The notes beneath the pieces were generated by a model, which saw only the letters and a list, made by a program, of their open reading frames with translations, did no database searches and had not been told where the DNA came from. Shown piece by piece: positions 52,576 through 62,340 of a stretch of DNA of 64,000 nt. The stretch is from Tsukamurella sp. 1534. Its GTDB lineage: Bacteria > Actinomycetota > Actinomycetes > Mycobacteriales > Mycobacteriaceae. The DNA lies in the NCBI RefSeq assembly GCF_000312385.1, contig NZ_HE997628.1, forward strand, positions 640,843 to 704,842, in the 5' to 3' direction. The translations under genes and the position numbers were made by a program. Numbering within the stretch: position 1 is the stretch's first letter; each line of letters begins with the position of its first letter.

Positions 52576-53181
52576 CTACCAGCCGCGCTCGCGCCACTCG
52601 GCCAAGTGCGGGCGCTCGGCACCCAGCGTGGTGCCCTCGCCGTGGCCCGGATGCACGACGGTGTCGTCGCCGAACCGGTCGAAGAGCTTGGTGGTGACGT
52701 CCGCGTAGAGGCGGTCGAAATCGCCCGGCTGCCAGGTCTTGCCGACCCCTCCGGGGAACAGGCAGTCACCCGTGAACAGGTGGACGGGCGCACCGTCGAA
52801 CTCGGGGCGCAGGGCGAGGGCGACGGACCCGGGCGTGTGCCCGACCAATTCGATCACGTCGAACACGAGATCGCCCACGGTGAGCACCTCGCCGTCGGAC
52901 AGCGACCGGTCGGTGGGCACGGGGATGCCCTCGGCATCGTTGACCCCGGCGGCCGACGGTACGCTCAGGCCCGCCTTGACCTCGGCGAGCGCCTGCCAGT
53001 GGTCGGGGTGCCGATGAGTGGTGAGGATCAGCTCGACCCCGCCCACTTCGCGGGCGGCGGCGAGCACCTCCTCGGCGTCGTTGGCGGCGTCGATGAGCAG
53101 CGTGTGGCCGCCGGAATCGCCGACCAGGTACACGTTGTTGTCCATGGGGCCGACGGAGAGCCGGCTGATCGTCGTGGTCAC
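52576..53181 (-). CDS. MBL-fold metal-dependent hydrolase (Rv1637c-like)
   Basis: A hydrolase of about 201 residues of the metallo-beta-lactamase fold, glyoxalase II-like. Metal ligands are THRHPDHW (HxHxDH), ELVGHTPGS, FTGDCLF and VHPGHG. Its substrate is probably a thioester or similar; the mycobacterial counterpart next to uvrA is uncharacterised. The start is uncertain: GTG 53181 is used here. ATG 53232 falls exactly on the -10 box of the divergent uvrA promoter and is therefore unlikely. Confidence 0.88.
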   Translation of the reverse strand: MTTTISRLSVGPMDNNVYLVGDSGGHTLLIDAANDAEEVLAAAREVGGVELILTTHRHPDHWQALAEVKAGLSVPSAAGVNDAEGIPVPTDRSLSDGEVLTVGDLVFDVIELVGHTPGSVALALRPEFDGAPVHLFTGDCLFPGGVGKTWQPGDFDRLYADVTTKLFDRFGDDTVVHPGHGEGTTLGAERPHLAEWRERGW

Positions 53182-53209
53182 GGCCTCACGGTACCGCTCG
53201 ACGAAAAAC

Positions 53210-53232
53210 TTGTCGGTGGGCTTGCCTAGCAT
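53210..53232 (+). promoter_or_regulatory. DNA-damage (PafBC/RecA-NDp type) promoter of uvrA
   Basis: TTGTCGGTG (53210-53218), an 8-base spacer and TAGCAT (53227-53232) match TTGTCRGTG-N8-TAnnnT exactly. The expected transcription start near 53239 leaves a leader of about 46 bases before the uvrA GTG, which has a GAAAGGA ribosome site. Confidence 0.85.
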
Positions 53233-53284
53233 TGATCGGGGCCCGTGTGTGGGCCTGCAATGAGGTACGGACGAAAGGAACACG

Positions 53285-56143
<2,859 letters not shown>

Positions 56144-56215
56144 CGCGGCGTGTCGGCCTGGGGATCGTTCTGTGGATCGACGGTGGACGGGTTGGGGACC
56201 GCTGTGGATCATCAT

Positions 56216-56263
56216 CCACAGCATCTTGTGCAAATTGCAGGCATGTGACACAAGATGTAGTGT
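56216..56263 (+). promoter_or_regulatory. Paired NrdR boxes upstream of nrdH
   Basis: Two 16-base sites, CCACAGCATCTTGTGC (56216-56231) and ACACAAGATGTAGTGT (56248-56263), lie 32 bases apart centre to centre, three helical turns. The second fits the NrdR consensus acaCwAtATaTwGtgt at about 14 of 16 positions and the first at about 11. They also form a perfect 9-bp inverted repeat (CATCTTGTG and CACAAGATG). NrdR binds such pairs and represses ribonucleotide reductase genes. Confidence 0.75.
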
Positions 56264-56270
56264 TATTGGC

Positions 56271-56504
56271 ATGAGCAGCGTGACCGTCTACACCAAGCCC
56301 GCGTGCGTGCAGTGCACCGCGACCTACCGCGCCCTCGACAAGGCGGGCATCGGCTACACCTCGGTGGACATCAGCGAGGACTCCGATGCGCGGGACTACG
56401 TCCTGGCGCTCGGCTACCTGCAGGCACCCGTCGTGGTGATCGACGGTGGCGACCACTGGTCCGGCTTCCGCCCCGATCGCATCAAGGCGTTGCAGGCCGC
56501 CTGA
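56271..56504 (+). CDS. nrdH: NrdH glutaredoxin-like protein
   Basis: A 77-residue redoxin that donates electrons to class Ib ribonucleotide reductase. The redox motif CVQC follows VTVYTKPA, and SGFRPDRI near the C terminus is typical of NrdH. The gene has a tandem NrdR site just upstream, which supports the identity. Usually nrdH is followed by nrdI and nrdE; here it stands alone, closed by a strong hairpin, so the reductase subunits must be elsewhere. No clear ribosome site is visible before the ATG. A general mycoredoxin role is the alternative. Confidence 0.88.
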   Translation: MSSVTVYTKPACVQCTATYRALDKAGIGYTSVDISEDSDARDYVLALGYLQAPVVVIDGGDHWSGFRPDRIKALQAA

Positions 56505-56526
56505 ATCCCGCGCGGATCACGCGCGC

Positions 56527-56576
56527 ACGCGAACGGGCCTTCAGTCACGGGGATGTGACTGAAGGCCCGTTCGCGT
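56527..56576. terminator. Strong hairpin terminator after nrdH
   Basis: A perfect 22-bp stem (56527-56548 and 56555-56576; core GAACGGGCCTTCAGTCAC) with the loop GGGGAT. It lies 22 bases after the nrdH stop and 31 bases beyond the stop of the convergent Trp-rich gene, so it can serve both. There is no T-run. Confidence 0.85.
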
Positions 56577-56607
56577 CACGGCCCGTCCGGTCTACTCAGT
56601 GGGGTGC

Positions 56608-56952
56608 TCAGCGGTGCGGATAGCAGCGGCCGGGCTGCCAGTGGCCGGGCACGTACCGGCCGTTCTCCCACCAGCCCTGGTGCCAGCGGGGTGGCACCCA
56701 GTAGCCGTGGTGCCAGCCGTTGTGGTCCCACCAGCCCGGGCGCCAGTAGCCGGGCTGCCACCAGCCGTTGTGCCACCGGCCCGGGGTCCAATAGCCGGGA
56801 ACCCACCGGCCGGGTTCACACCAGCCGTGCCCCGGGTGCTGCACCGCAGGGGTGGGCGAGGCGGCCGCCGTTGCAGCGGTCACCGATCCCAGCGGTACCA
56901 AGAGTGCGGATGCGACCAGTGCGCCGGCCGCGAGCGACTTCATCCTGTTCAT
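56608..56952 (-). CDS. Secreted Trp/His/Gly-rich repeat protein
   Basis: A 114-residue exported protein. After a signal peptide (KSLAAGALVASALLVPLGSV, cleavage near ATA-A) the mature part is built of short repeats with Trp every 4-6 residues (GYWTPGRW, GWWQPGYW, GYWVPPRW, GHWQPGRC), framed by two cysteines (GWCEPG and GRCYP) that may form a disulfide. Sixteen or more Trp residues make it very unusual in composition; YXWGXW-type repeat proteins are the closest known class. The mature protein is rich in His, so metal or cell-wall binding is conceivable. No function is known. Confidence 0.75.
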   Translation of the reverse strand: MNRMKSLAAGALVASALLVPLGSVTAATAAASPTPAVQHPGHGWCEPGRWVPGYWTPGRWHNGWWQPGYWRPGWWDHNGWHHGYWVPPRWHQGWWENGRYVPGHWQPGRCYPHR

Positions 56953-57035
56953 GAGAGGACGGTACGCCCGCTGTGGCCTGGAACACTAGATGTATTTATC
57001 GAGGTCAGGGTAGGTTTGGGGGAGAACCCTGAGTG

Positions 57036-57389
57036 TTAGCTGTACACAGGTCCGGTGTACTTCTCTCCCGGCCCCTGGCCCGGCTCGTCCGGATAGGTGC
57101 TGTATTCGCGGAACGCCAGCTGCAGCGACTTGAGGCCGTCGCGCATCGGGCCGGCGTGCGGGCCGAGGTACTCCACCGATGCCGTCACCAGGCCCGCGAG
57201 TGCCGTGATCAGGCGTCGAGCCTCGTCGAGGTCGAAATGCGGGTCCTCGCGCGGCTCCGCGGAATTGAGCCCGAGCTTCTCCGCCGCGGAGCTCATGAGC
57301 ATCACCATGGCGCGCGACATGACCTCGATCGCCGGGATCTCGGCGAGGTCGCGGTCCGGCGGTTCTGTCGAATTCTGATTCTCGGTCAC
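57036..57389 (-). CDS. DUF1844 protein
   Basis: A 117-residue cytoplasmic protein of the DUF1844 family, commonly found upstream of infC in actinobacteria. The family core is RDLAEIPAIEVMSRAMVMLM and FDLDEARRLITALAGLV, forming helices; the C terminus is Pro/Gly-rich (DEPGQGPGEKYTGP). The GTG start is chosen because the protein-like sequence begins there and a TAGCAG element is close upstream. It is divergent from the infC leader. Function unknown. Confidence 0.82.
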   Translation of the reverse strand: MTENQNSTEPPDRDLAEIPAIEVMSRAMVMLMSSAAEKLGLNSAEPREDPHFDLDEARRLITALAGLVTASVEYLGPHAGPMRDGLKSLQLAFREYSTYPDEPGQGPGEKYTGPVYS

Positions 57390-57719
57390 GACTGCTACAC
57401 TGTCATGTGCGACCGCTCCGGCTCCACGCCGGGGCAGCAAGTGGAGTCCACTCCCACCACGTCGACCCCGGGTCGGCTGGTCCGGTCGCCACGGTGGGTG
57501 TTCCCCAGGGAATACTCGTCGTGGTCTCCTCGTTGCAGGAGGGGTCGATCGCCGGTGTACGCCGCGACGGCCCGAATCGGTCGGTGTGGGCCCCGTCAGG
57601 CAATCGCCTGGTCGGGGCCTTTTCGCTGTGTTGGGACACTGAGGGCCTCAGGCTGCGCGGCGGTCTACGAGTGAAGACCGCTCGCCTGAAGAACACGAGC
57701 ACCTAACTGAGGAGGCCCC
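57390..57719 (+). promoter_or_regulatory. infC leader region
   Basis: About 330 bases with no convincing gene. A -10 box TACACT (57396-57401) probably starts the infC-rpmI-rplT transcript, giving an untranslated leader of roughly 310 bases. The leader contains GC-rich potential stems and ends with an intrinsic-terminator-like hairpin at 57589-57623. A frame from ATG 57405 reads through all of this but looks unlike protein. The layout suggests attenuation control. Confidence 0.55.
57589..57623 (+). terminator. Intrinsic terminator/attenuator in the infC leader
   Basis: GGCCCCG (57589-57595) pairs with CGGGGCC (57613-57619), and CAGGC (57597-57601) with GCCTG (57606-57610), with an AATC loop, followed by TTTT (57620-57623). 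This is the only hairpin in the window with a clear T-run, and it lies inside the infC leader about 100 bases before the start codon, as expected of an attenuator. Confidence 0.65.
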
Positions 57720-58304
57720 ATCAGCACTGAGACACGCACCAACGGTCAGATCCGCGTCCCCGAGGTCCGCCTTGTCGGCCCCGGCGGTGAGCAGGTCGGG
57801 ATCGTGCGCGTTGATGATGCGCTCAAGCTGGCATACGAGGCGGATCTCGACCTTGTCGAGGTGGCACCGAATGCGCGCCCGCCCGTGTGCAAAATCATGG
57901 ACTACGGAAAGTTCAAGTACGAGGCCGCGCAGAAACAGCGCGAGTCCCGCAAGAACCAGCAGATGACCGTGATCAAGGAGCAGAAGCTCCGCCCCAAGAT
58001 CGACGACCACGACTACGAGACCAAGAAGGGTCACGTCGTCCGGTTCCTGGAGCAGGGCTCCAAGGTGAAGGTCACGATCATGTTCCGCGGCCGCGAGCAG
58101 TCGCGACCGGAACTGGGTTTCCGCCTCCTGCAGCGCCTGGGCGCCGATGTGGCCGAGTACGGCTTCATCGAGACGTCCGCCAAGCAGGACGGCCGCAACA
58201 TGACCATGGTTCTCGCCCCGCACAAGGGCGCGAAGACCCGCGCCAAGGCGCAGCAGGACAAGGAGCGCCCCCGGGGCTCGGAGTCCGCGGCCGAAGCCAA
58301 CTAA
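57720..58304 (+). CDS. infC: Translation initiation factor IF-3 (ATC start)
   Basis: A 194-residue initiation factor that prevents premature subunit joining and discriminates start codons. Both domains are present: N-terminal ([17 protein letters not shown], residues 12-28) and C-terminal ([20 protein letters not shown] onward). The start must be ATC at 57720: an in-frame TGA at 57708 closes the frame upstream, AGGAGG lies four bases before the ATC, and the conserved N terminus begins [10 protein letters not shown] immediately after it. Rare start codons in infC are a known autoregulatory device. A GTG at 57804 would delete the conserved N terminus. Confidence 0.95.
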   Translation: MSTETRTNGQIRVPEVRLVGPGGEQVGIVRVDDALKLAYEADLDLVEVAPNARPPVCKIMDYGKFKYEAAQKQRESRKNQQMTVIKEQKLRPKIDDHDYETKKGHVVRFLEQGSKVKVTIMFRGREQSRPELGFRLLQRLGADVAEYGFIETSAKQDGRNMTMVLAPHKGAKTRAKAQQDKERPRGSESAAEAN

Positions 58305-58324
58305 GAGACAGAATCGAGACCGAT

Positions 58325-58519
58325 ATGCCGAAGAACAAGTCCCACAGCGGTACCGCGAAGCGCTTCAAGATCTCGGGCAGCGGCAAGGTGATGCGCCAGA
58401 AGGCCGGCCGTCGCCACCTGCTGGAGCACAAGAGCTCGCGCGTCACCCGTCGCCTCGACGGCAAGGCCGAGGTCGCCCCGGCCGACGTGCGCCGCGTCAA
58501 GAAGCTGCTCGGCAAGTAA
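58325..58519 (+). CDS. rpmI: 50S ribosomal protein L35
   Basis: A 64-residue highly basic ribosomal protein ([30 protein letters not shown]). It follows infC by 20 bases, in the standard infC-rpmI-rplT order, and is cotranscribed. The ATG matches the family N terminus. Confidence 0.96.
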   Translation: MPKNKSHSGTAKRFKISGSGKVMRQKAGRRHLLEHKSSRVTRRLDGKAEVAPADVRRVKKLLGK

Positions 58520-58571
58520 GCCGCCTCGCCACCACCCGCTCGAACTTTTCATCACGTAAGGACGAAGACCT

Positions 58572-58952
58572 ATGGCACGCGTCAAGCGCGCAGTGAACGC
58601 TCAGAAGAAGCGTCGTTCCATCCTCGAGGCGTCGAAGGGCTACCGCGGCCAGCGGTCGCGCCTGTACCGCAAGGCCAAGGAGCAGCAGCTCCACTCGATG
58701 ACCTACGCGTACCGCGACCGTCGTGCGCGCAAGGGCGACTTCCGCAAGCTGTGGATCACCCGCATCAACGCCGCGGCGCGCGCCAACGACATCACCTACA
58801 ACCGCTTCATGCAGGGCCTGAAGCTGGCCGGTGTCGAGGTCGACCGCAAGAACCTCGCCGAGCTCGCCGTCTCGGACGCCGCCGCGTTCACCGCGCTGGT
58901 GGACATCGCCAAGAAGGCCCTCCCGGCCGACGTGAACGCGCCCGCCGCGTAA
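58572..58952 (+). CDS. rplT: 50S ribosomal protein L20
   Basis: A 126-residue ribosomal assembly protein ([55 protein letters not shown]). In several bacteria L20 binds the infC-rpmI-rplT leader to regulate it; the leader terminator upstream makes this a candidate regulator, although that is an inference here. It is followed directly by the rRNA methyltransferase gene. Confidence 0.97.
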   Translation: MARVKRAVNAQKKRRSILEASKGYRGQRSRLYRKAKEQQLHSMTYAYRDRRARKGDFRKLWITRINAAARANDITYNRFMQGLKLAGVEVDRKNLAELAVSDAAAFTALVDIAKKALPADVNAPAA

Positions 58953-58953
58953 C

Positions 58954-59751
58954 TTGGCACAGCATTCGCAACGACCCGCGGACCAGCTCTTCACGGAGCG
59001 GACCCCGCGGGTCGTTGCCGCTTCCAAGCTCCTCCGCGCCGCGGGCCGCCGGAAGGCGGGGCGATTCCTCGCGGAGGGCTCCAACGCGGTCACCTCGGCG
59101 CTGCGGACCGGGCTGGTCGAGGAGGTGTTCGTCACCGTCGACGGCGCCGAGCGCTACCCGGAGTTACTGACCGGCCGCGAGGCGTACGTGACGGACCGGG
59201 CCATGCGCGGCCTGTCGGACACCGTCACCCCGCCCGGCATCGTCGCCGTGTGCCGGTCCCTGCCGGAGGCCGGTACGCCCGACGGCGCGCGTCTGGTCGC
59301 CGTCCCCGTCGACGTCGCCGAGCCCGGCAACGCGGGCACCCTCATCCGCGTGGCCGACGCCGTCGGCGCCGACGCGGTCGTGCTCGCCGGTGACTCCGTG
59401 GACCCGATGAACGGCAAGGTCGTCCGGGCCTCCGCGGGCTCCGTCTTCCACCTGCCCATCGTGCAGGAGCGCGACCCGTCGGCCGCGATCGCGGGCCTCC
59501 GTGCCGCCGGGCTCTCCGTCCTCGCCACCGCCGCGGACGGCGAAGTAGTACTCGACGACGCCGACGACCTGCTCTCGGGGCCCGTGGCGTGGCTGTTCGG
59601 CAACGAGGCGCACGGCCTGCCGGGCGAGCTCCAGGACCTCGCCGACCACCGCGTGCGCATCCCGATCCGCGGCCGCGCCGAATCGCTCAACCTGGCCACC
59701 GCCGCGTCGATCTGCCTCTACGCCGCCTCCCGCGTGCAGAATCGGAGCTGA
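58954..59751 (+). CDS. TrmH/SpoU-family RNA 2'-O-ribose methyltransferase (TsnR-like)
   Basis: A 265-residue methyltransferase of the SPOUT class. The N-terminal part (RVVAASKLLRAAGRRKAGRF) is the substrate-binding extension; the C-terminal knot has motif 1 (PGNAGTLIRVADA), motif 2 (WLFGNEAHGLPGE) and motif 3 (SLNLATAASICLYAA). It begins with a TTG start one base after the rplT stop and is cotranscribed with it, at the place of tsnR in M. tuberculosis. It probably methylates rRNA or tRNA; the family includes thiostrepton-resistance enzymes, but substrate specificity cannot be read. Confidence 0.9.
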   Translation: MAQHSQRPADQLFTERTPRVVAASKLLRAAGRRKAGRFLAEGSNAVTSALRTGLVEEVFVTVDGAERYPELLTGREAYVTDRAMRGLSDTVTPPGIVAVCRSLPEAGTPDGARLVAVPVDVAEPGNAGTLIRVADAVGADAVVLAGDSVDPMNGKVVRASAGSVFHLPIVQERDPSAAIAGLRAAGLSVLATAADGEVVLDDADDLLSGPVAWLFGNEAHGLPGELQDLADHRVRIPIRGRAESLNLATAASICLYAASRVQNRS

Positions 59752-59810
59752 AAGCCCCCCACGCGGCCCGCGTAGGACTACTCATCCGCATCGCGCGGCG
59801 CTCCGGAAGC

Positions 59811-61226
59811 ATGGTGGACATGACGCTCCTCCCTCCCCGTTCCGCGGTCATCCAGGGCACGCCGGCATCCCGCGACCGCGCCGTCGACGTGGCCAGGCTC
59901 GTGAGCCTGTTCGTCGTGATGTTCGGGCACTGCGCCCTGCTGCTGGCCACCGTCACCCCGAAGGGCGTGTGGGTGGGCAACACCCTGGGTGCCGAGCCTT
60001 CGCTGCAGCCGATCACCTGGGTGCTCCAGGTGATGCCGCTGTTCTTCCTCGCGGGCGCGGCGTCCGCGGCGTACGGGATCAAGCCCGGAACCAGCTGGGG
60101 CGGATGGCTGTTCGGTCGCGCGCAGCGGCTCGCCCGGCCCGTGTTCTGGTACCTGGGATTCTGGTCGCTCGCGCTCGGCGTGGTGCGGGTCGTGCTCGGC
60201 GCCGCCAGTGCCGAGCGGCTGGGGCGGGAGAGCGTCGCGCTGCTGTGGTTCATCGGCGTGTACCTGCTGGTGCTCGCGTTCGTGCCGCTCCTGACGAGGG
60301 CCGGCGGCCGCGTGCTGGCCGGCGTCGCCGGCGGGCTGCTGGTCCTGGCAGGGATTTTCGACGGTGCCCGGCTCGCCACCGGTGCGATCGAGTGGGGCTT
60401 CCCCAACTTCCTGCTCGTGTGGCTGGTGCCGGTGGTGATCGGCGTGGCCTACGCGCGACGGCTGATCCCCGCGCGGGTCGTGCTGGGCGCCGCGGCGCTC
60501 GCGTTCGCCGCGGCGGTGGCGGCCGTGGCGTTCGGCCCGTACGACGTGCCGCTGGTGGTGACGGGCACGGAGACCTTCTCCAACACCACGCCGCCGACGC
60601 TGCTCCTGGGTCTGCACTGCGTGTGGGTGAGCCTGCTGTTCGTGGCGGCCGCCCCGGCCATCGGACGATGGGCCCGCCGGCCCGCGGTCTGGTACCCGGT
60701 GGCCGTCGGCAACGGGGGAGCGATGACGCTCTACCTGTGGCACATCCCGGCCATCGCCGTGGCGGCGTTCGGCCTGCACGCCGTGGGGATCGACGCGGTG
60801 AATCCGGATCAGAGCGGGTTCTGGGGGCTGATGGCCCTGCGCGGCCTCGTGTTCGCGGTGGTGATGTTCTCACTGTTCCTCGTCCTGTCGCCGCTGGAAC
60901 ACCGTCGCCTGCCGTGGTGGGACGACGCGGTGGCGGCGTCCGGCACTCGCGGGGCCGTCGTGGGCGGGCTCGTGTGCCTGGCCGGCGTCGCGGTGCTCCT
61001 CATGGCCAAGGAGGGGATCGGCGGCCCCACCGGGTGGGCGGCGCTCACAGTGTTCGTCGCGGCGCTCCTCGGCGCCCGGGCGGCGGCGTACCGTCGGACC
61101 CATGGCGAGGAAGGCTCGACACGAGGACGTGGCCGAGATCGCGATGTCGCTCCCGCGGGCGCAGGAGATCGCGGCGTGGGGCGGCAGGCCGGCCTGGCGG
61201 GTGAGCGGAAAGGTGTTCTGCGGTAA
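59811..61226 (+). CDS. Acyltransferase-3 family membrane protein
   Basis: A 471-residue integral membrane protein with about ten transmembrane segments. The N terminus RDRAVDVARLVSLFVVMFGH carries the family His in the first helix, and conserved segments such as ALLWFIGVYLLVLAFVPLL and LYLWHIPAIAVAAF follow. Such enzymes acylate surface glycans or lipids. The start may be ATG 59811 or ATG 59820. The last 41 residues (from RTHGEEGSTRG) are charged, low in complexity, and lie on the same DNA as the start of the MmcQ gene in another frame. Confidence 0.82.
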   Translation: MVDMTLLPPRSAVIQGTPASRDRAVDVARLVSLFVVMFGHCALLLATVTPKGVWVGNTLGAEPSLQPITWVLQVMPLFFLAGAASAAYGIKPGTSWGGWLFGRAQRLARPVFWYLGFWSLALGVVRVVLGAASAERLGRESVALLWFIGVYLLVLAFVPLLTRAGGRVLAGVAGGLLVLAGIFDGARLATGAIEWGFPNFLLVWLVPVVIGVAYARRLIPARVVLGAAALAFAAAVAAVAFGPYDVPLVVTGTETFSNTTPPTLLLGLHCVWVSLLFVAAAPAIGRWARRPAVWYPVAVGNGGAMTLYLWHIPAIAVAAFGLHAVGIDAVNPDQSGFWGLMALRGLVFAVVMFSLFLVLSPLEHRRLPWWDDAVAASGTRGAVVGGLVCLAGVAVLLMAKEGIGGPTGWAALTVFVAALLGARAAAYRRTHGEEGSTRGRGRDRDVAPAGAGDRGVGRQAGLAGERKGVLR

Positions 61227-61506
61227 TCGCTCGCCGCGGCCGGACGCCGTCGACGAGGACGGCGCCCGCCTCGACGACGTGATCCTGATCAGGACGCCGG
61301 ACGAGTCCGACAAGCTCGCGCTGGTCCAGGCCGACGGGCCGTTCTTCACCACCCCGCACTTCGACGGCTACAACGCGGTGCTGGTCCGGGCCTCGCGGCT
61401 GCGGGAGATCACGCGCGACGAGCTGGCCGAGGTGATCACGGACGCCTGGTGCTCCTGCGCCCCGAAGACAGTGGTCACGAAGTGGCTCGCCGAACGCGAT
61501 CAGTGA
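61102..61506 (+). CDS. MmcQ/YjbR-family protein
   Basis: A 134-residue cytoplasmic protein of the YjbR fold, sometimes called DNA-binding on structural grounds. Typical motifs are AWGGRPAWRVSGKVFC near the centre, PHFDGYNAVLVR, and a C-terminal helix with CAPKTVVTKW. Its first 125 bases overlap the 3' end of the acyltransferase gene in a different frame. The ATG suits the family N terminus. Function unknown. Confidence 0.85.
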   Translation: MARKARHEDVAEIAMSLPRAQEIAAWGGRPAWRVSGKVFCGNRSPRPDAVDEDGARLDDVILIRTPDESDKLALVQADGPFFTTPHFDGYNAVLVRASRLREITRDELAEVITDAWCSCAPKTVVTKWLAERDQ

Positions 61507-61921
61507 CCCGGTCCTGGGTCCGATCCTCGGTCCGGTCCTCGGCGAGCATCGCGAGGTGGACGAGGAGCGGAACGACCATCAACGCGATGTTGGGCGCCCA
61601 CCACGCCGCGTCGAAGTCGCCGTAGAAGGCCCAGAACGACACCGCCATGAATCCGGCGCAGAACGTCAGCGTCAGCCCGACGGTGAGTACCGAGCGGCCG
61701 ACCCGCGACCCCGTGGTGGCCATCCGGACGCCCGCCAACCCGCACGCGACGGCGAGGAGGTCGAGGGGGAGGAACGACCAGTTCCACGCCTGAACAACGG
61801 GGTTCGAGTAGTCGCGGAAACGCTGCGCCTCGGGCAGGAGGTCGGCGATCACCGCGACCCAGTACGCGACGAGGGCGACGTCCACGACGACGAGGAGGGT
61901 CTTCGCAGTCCGGATGCGCAC
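61475..61921 (-). CDS. DUF5360-like membrane protein
   Basis: A 148-residue protein with four transmembrane segments (TLLVVVDVALVAYWVAVIAD, LPLDLLAVACGLAGV, VGLTLTFCAGFMAVSFWAFY, IALMVVPLLVHLAML) and a charged tail. It resembles the DUF5360 family. It starts four bases downstream of the SMR transporter stop on the same strand, so the two are an operon. The 3' end overlaps the convergent MmcQ gene by 32 bases. Function unknown. Confidence 0.75.
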   Translation of the reverse strand: MRIRTAKTLLVVVDVALVAYWVAVIADLLPEAQRFRDYSNPVVQAWNWSFLPLDLLAVACGLAGVRMATTGSRVGRSVLTVGLTLTFCAGFMAVSFWAFYGDFDAAWWAPNIALMVVPLLVHLAMLAEDRTEDRTQDRVTDRVRRATS

Positions 61922-61925
61922 GGCG

Positions 61926-62258
61926 TCAGTGCTCCGAGACCGACAGGTTGATGATGACGACCCCGACGATGGTGATGGCCATGCCGATCACGGTCATCAG
62001 CGAGATCCGGTCGCGGAACAGGACGGTGGCGAGTGCGGTGACGAGGACGGTTCCCGCGGCCGCCCAAATGGCGTAGGCCACGCCCACGGAGATCTCGCGG
62101 AGCGACATCCCGAGGAACGCGAAGGCGCCGATGTAGCCCGGCACCACGATGAGCAGCGGCCACAGGTTCTTGAAGCCGTCCGTCGCGCGGAGCGACAGCG
62201 TCGCGATCACCTCGCAGGCGACGGCGAGGGTGAGCTGAATCAGTGCTGCGCGTGACAT
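61926..62258 (-). CDS. Small multidrug resistance (SMR) family transporter
   Basis: A 110-residue four-helix exporter of the EmrE/QacE type. The essential membrane Glu is E16 (LAVACEVIATLSLRA), and GVAYAIWAAAGTVLVT plus the C-terminal helix are characteristic. It should exchange protons for cationic drugs or metabolites such as guanidinium. It is divergent from a TetR regulator with a palindromic operator between them, so induction by its substrate is likely. It is coupled to the DUF5360-like gene downstream. Confidence 0.92.
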   Translation of the reverse strand: MSRAALIQLTLAVACEVIATLSLRATDGFKNLWPLLIVVPGYIGAFAFLGMSLREISVGVAYAIWAAAGTVLVTALATVLFRDRISLMTVIGMAITIVGVVIINLSVSEH

Positions 62259-62281
62259 CCGCCGTCCACTCCTTCTACTAA

Positions 62282-62301
62282 ACCAGACTGATCGGTATGG
62301 T
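62282..62301. promoter_or_regulatory. Palindromic TetR operator between SMR and TetR genes
   Basis: ACCAGACTGATCGGTATGGT is an imperfect 20-base palindrome (8 of 10 positions paired; arms ACCA and TGGT), located in the 82-base divergent region. TetR-family repressors commonly bind sites of this layout. Confidence 0.6.
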
Positions 62302-62340
62302 CTATTGCGAAGGACCAGCCTGTCAACCCCGGAGACACTG

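Noticed and set aside
57405-57674. ATG-started frame through the infC leader
   Set aside because: It reads through the terminator hairpin, has Arg/Ser/Pro-rich composition and no ribosome site; the region fits a leader RNA better.
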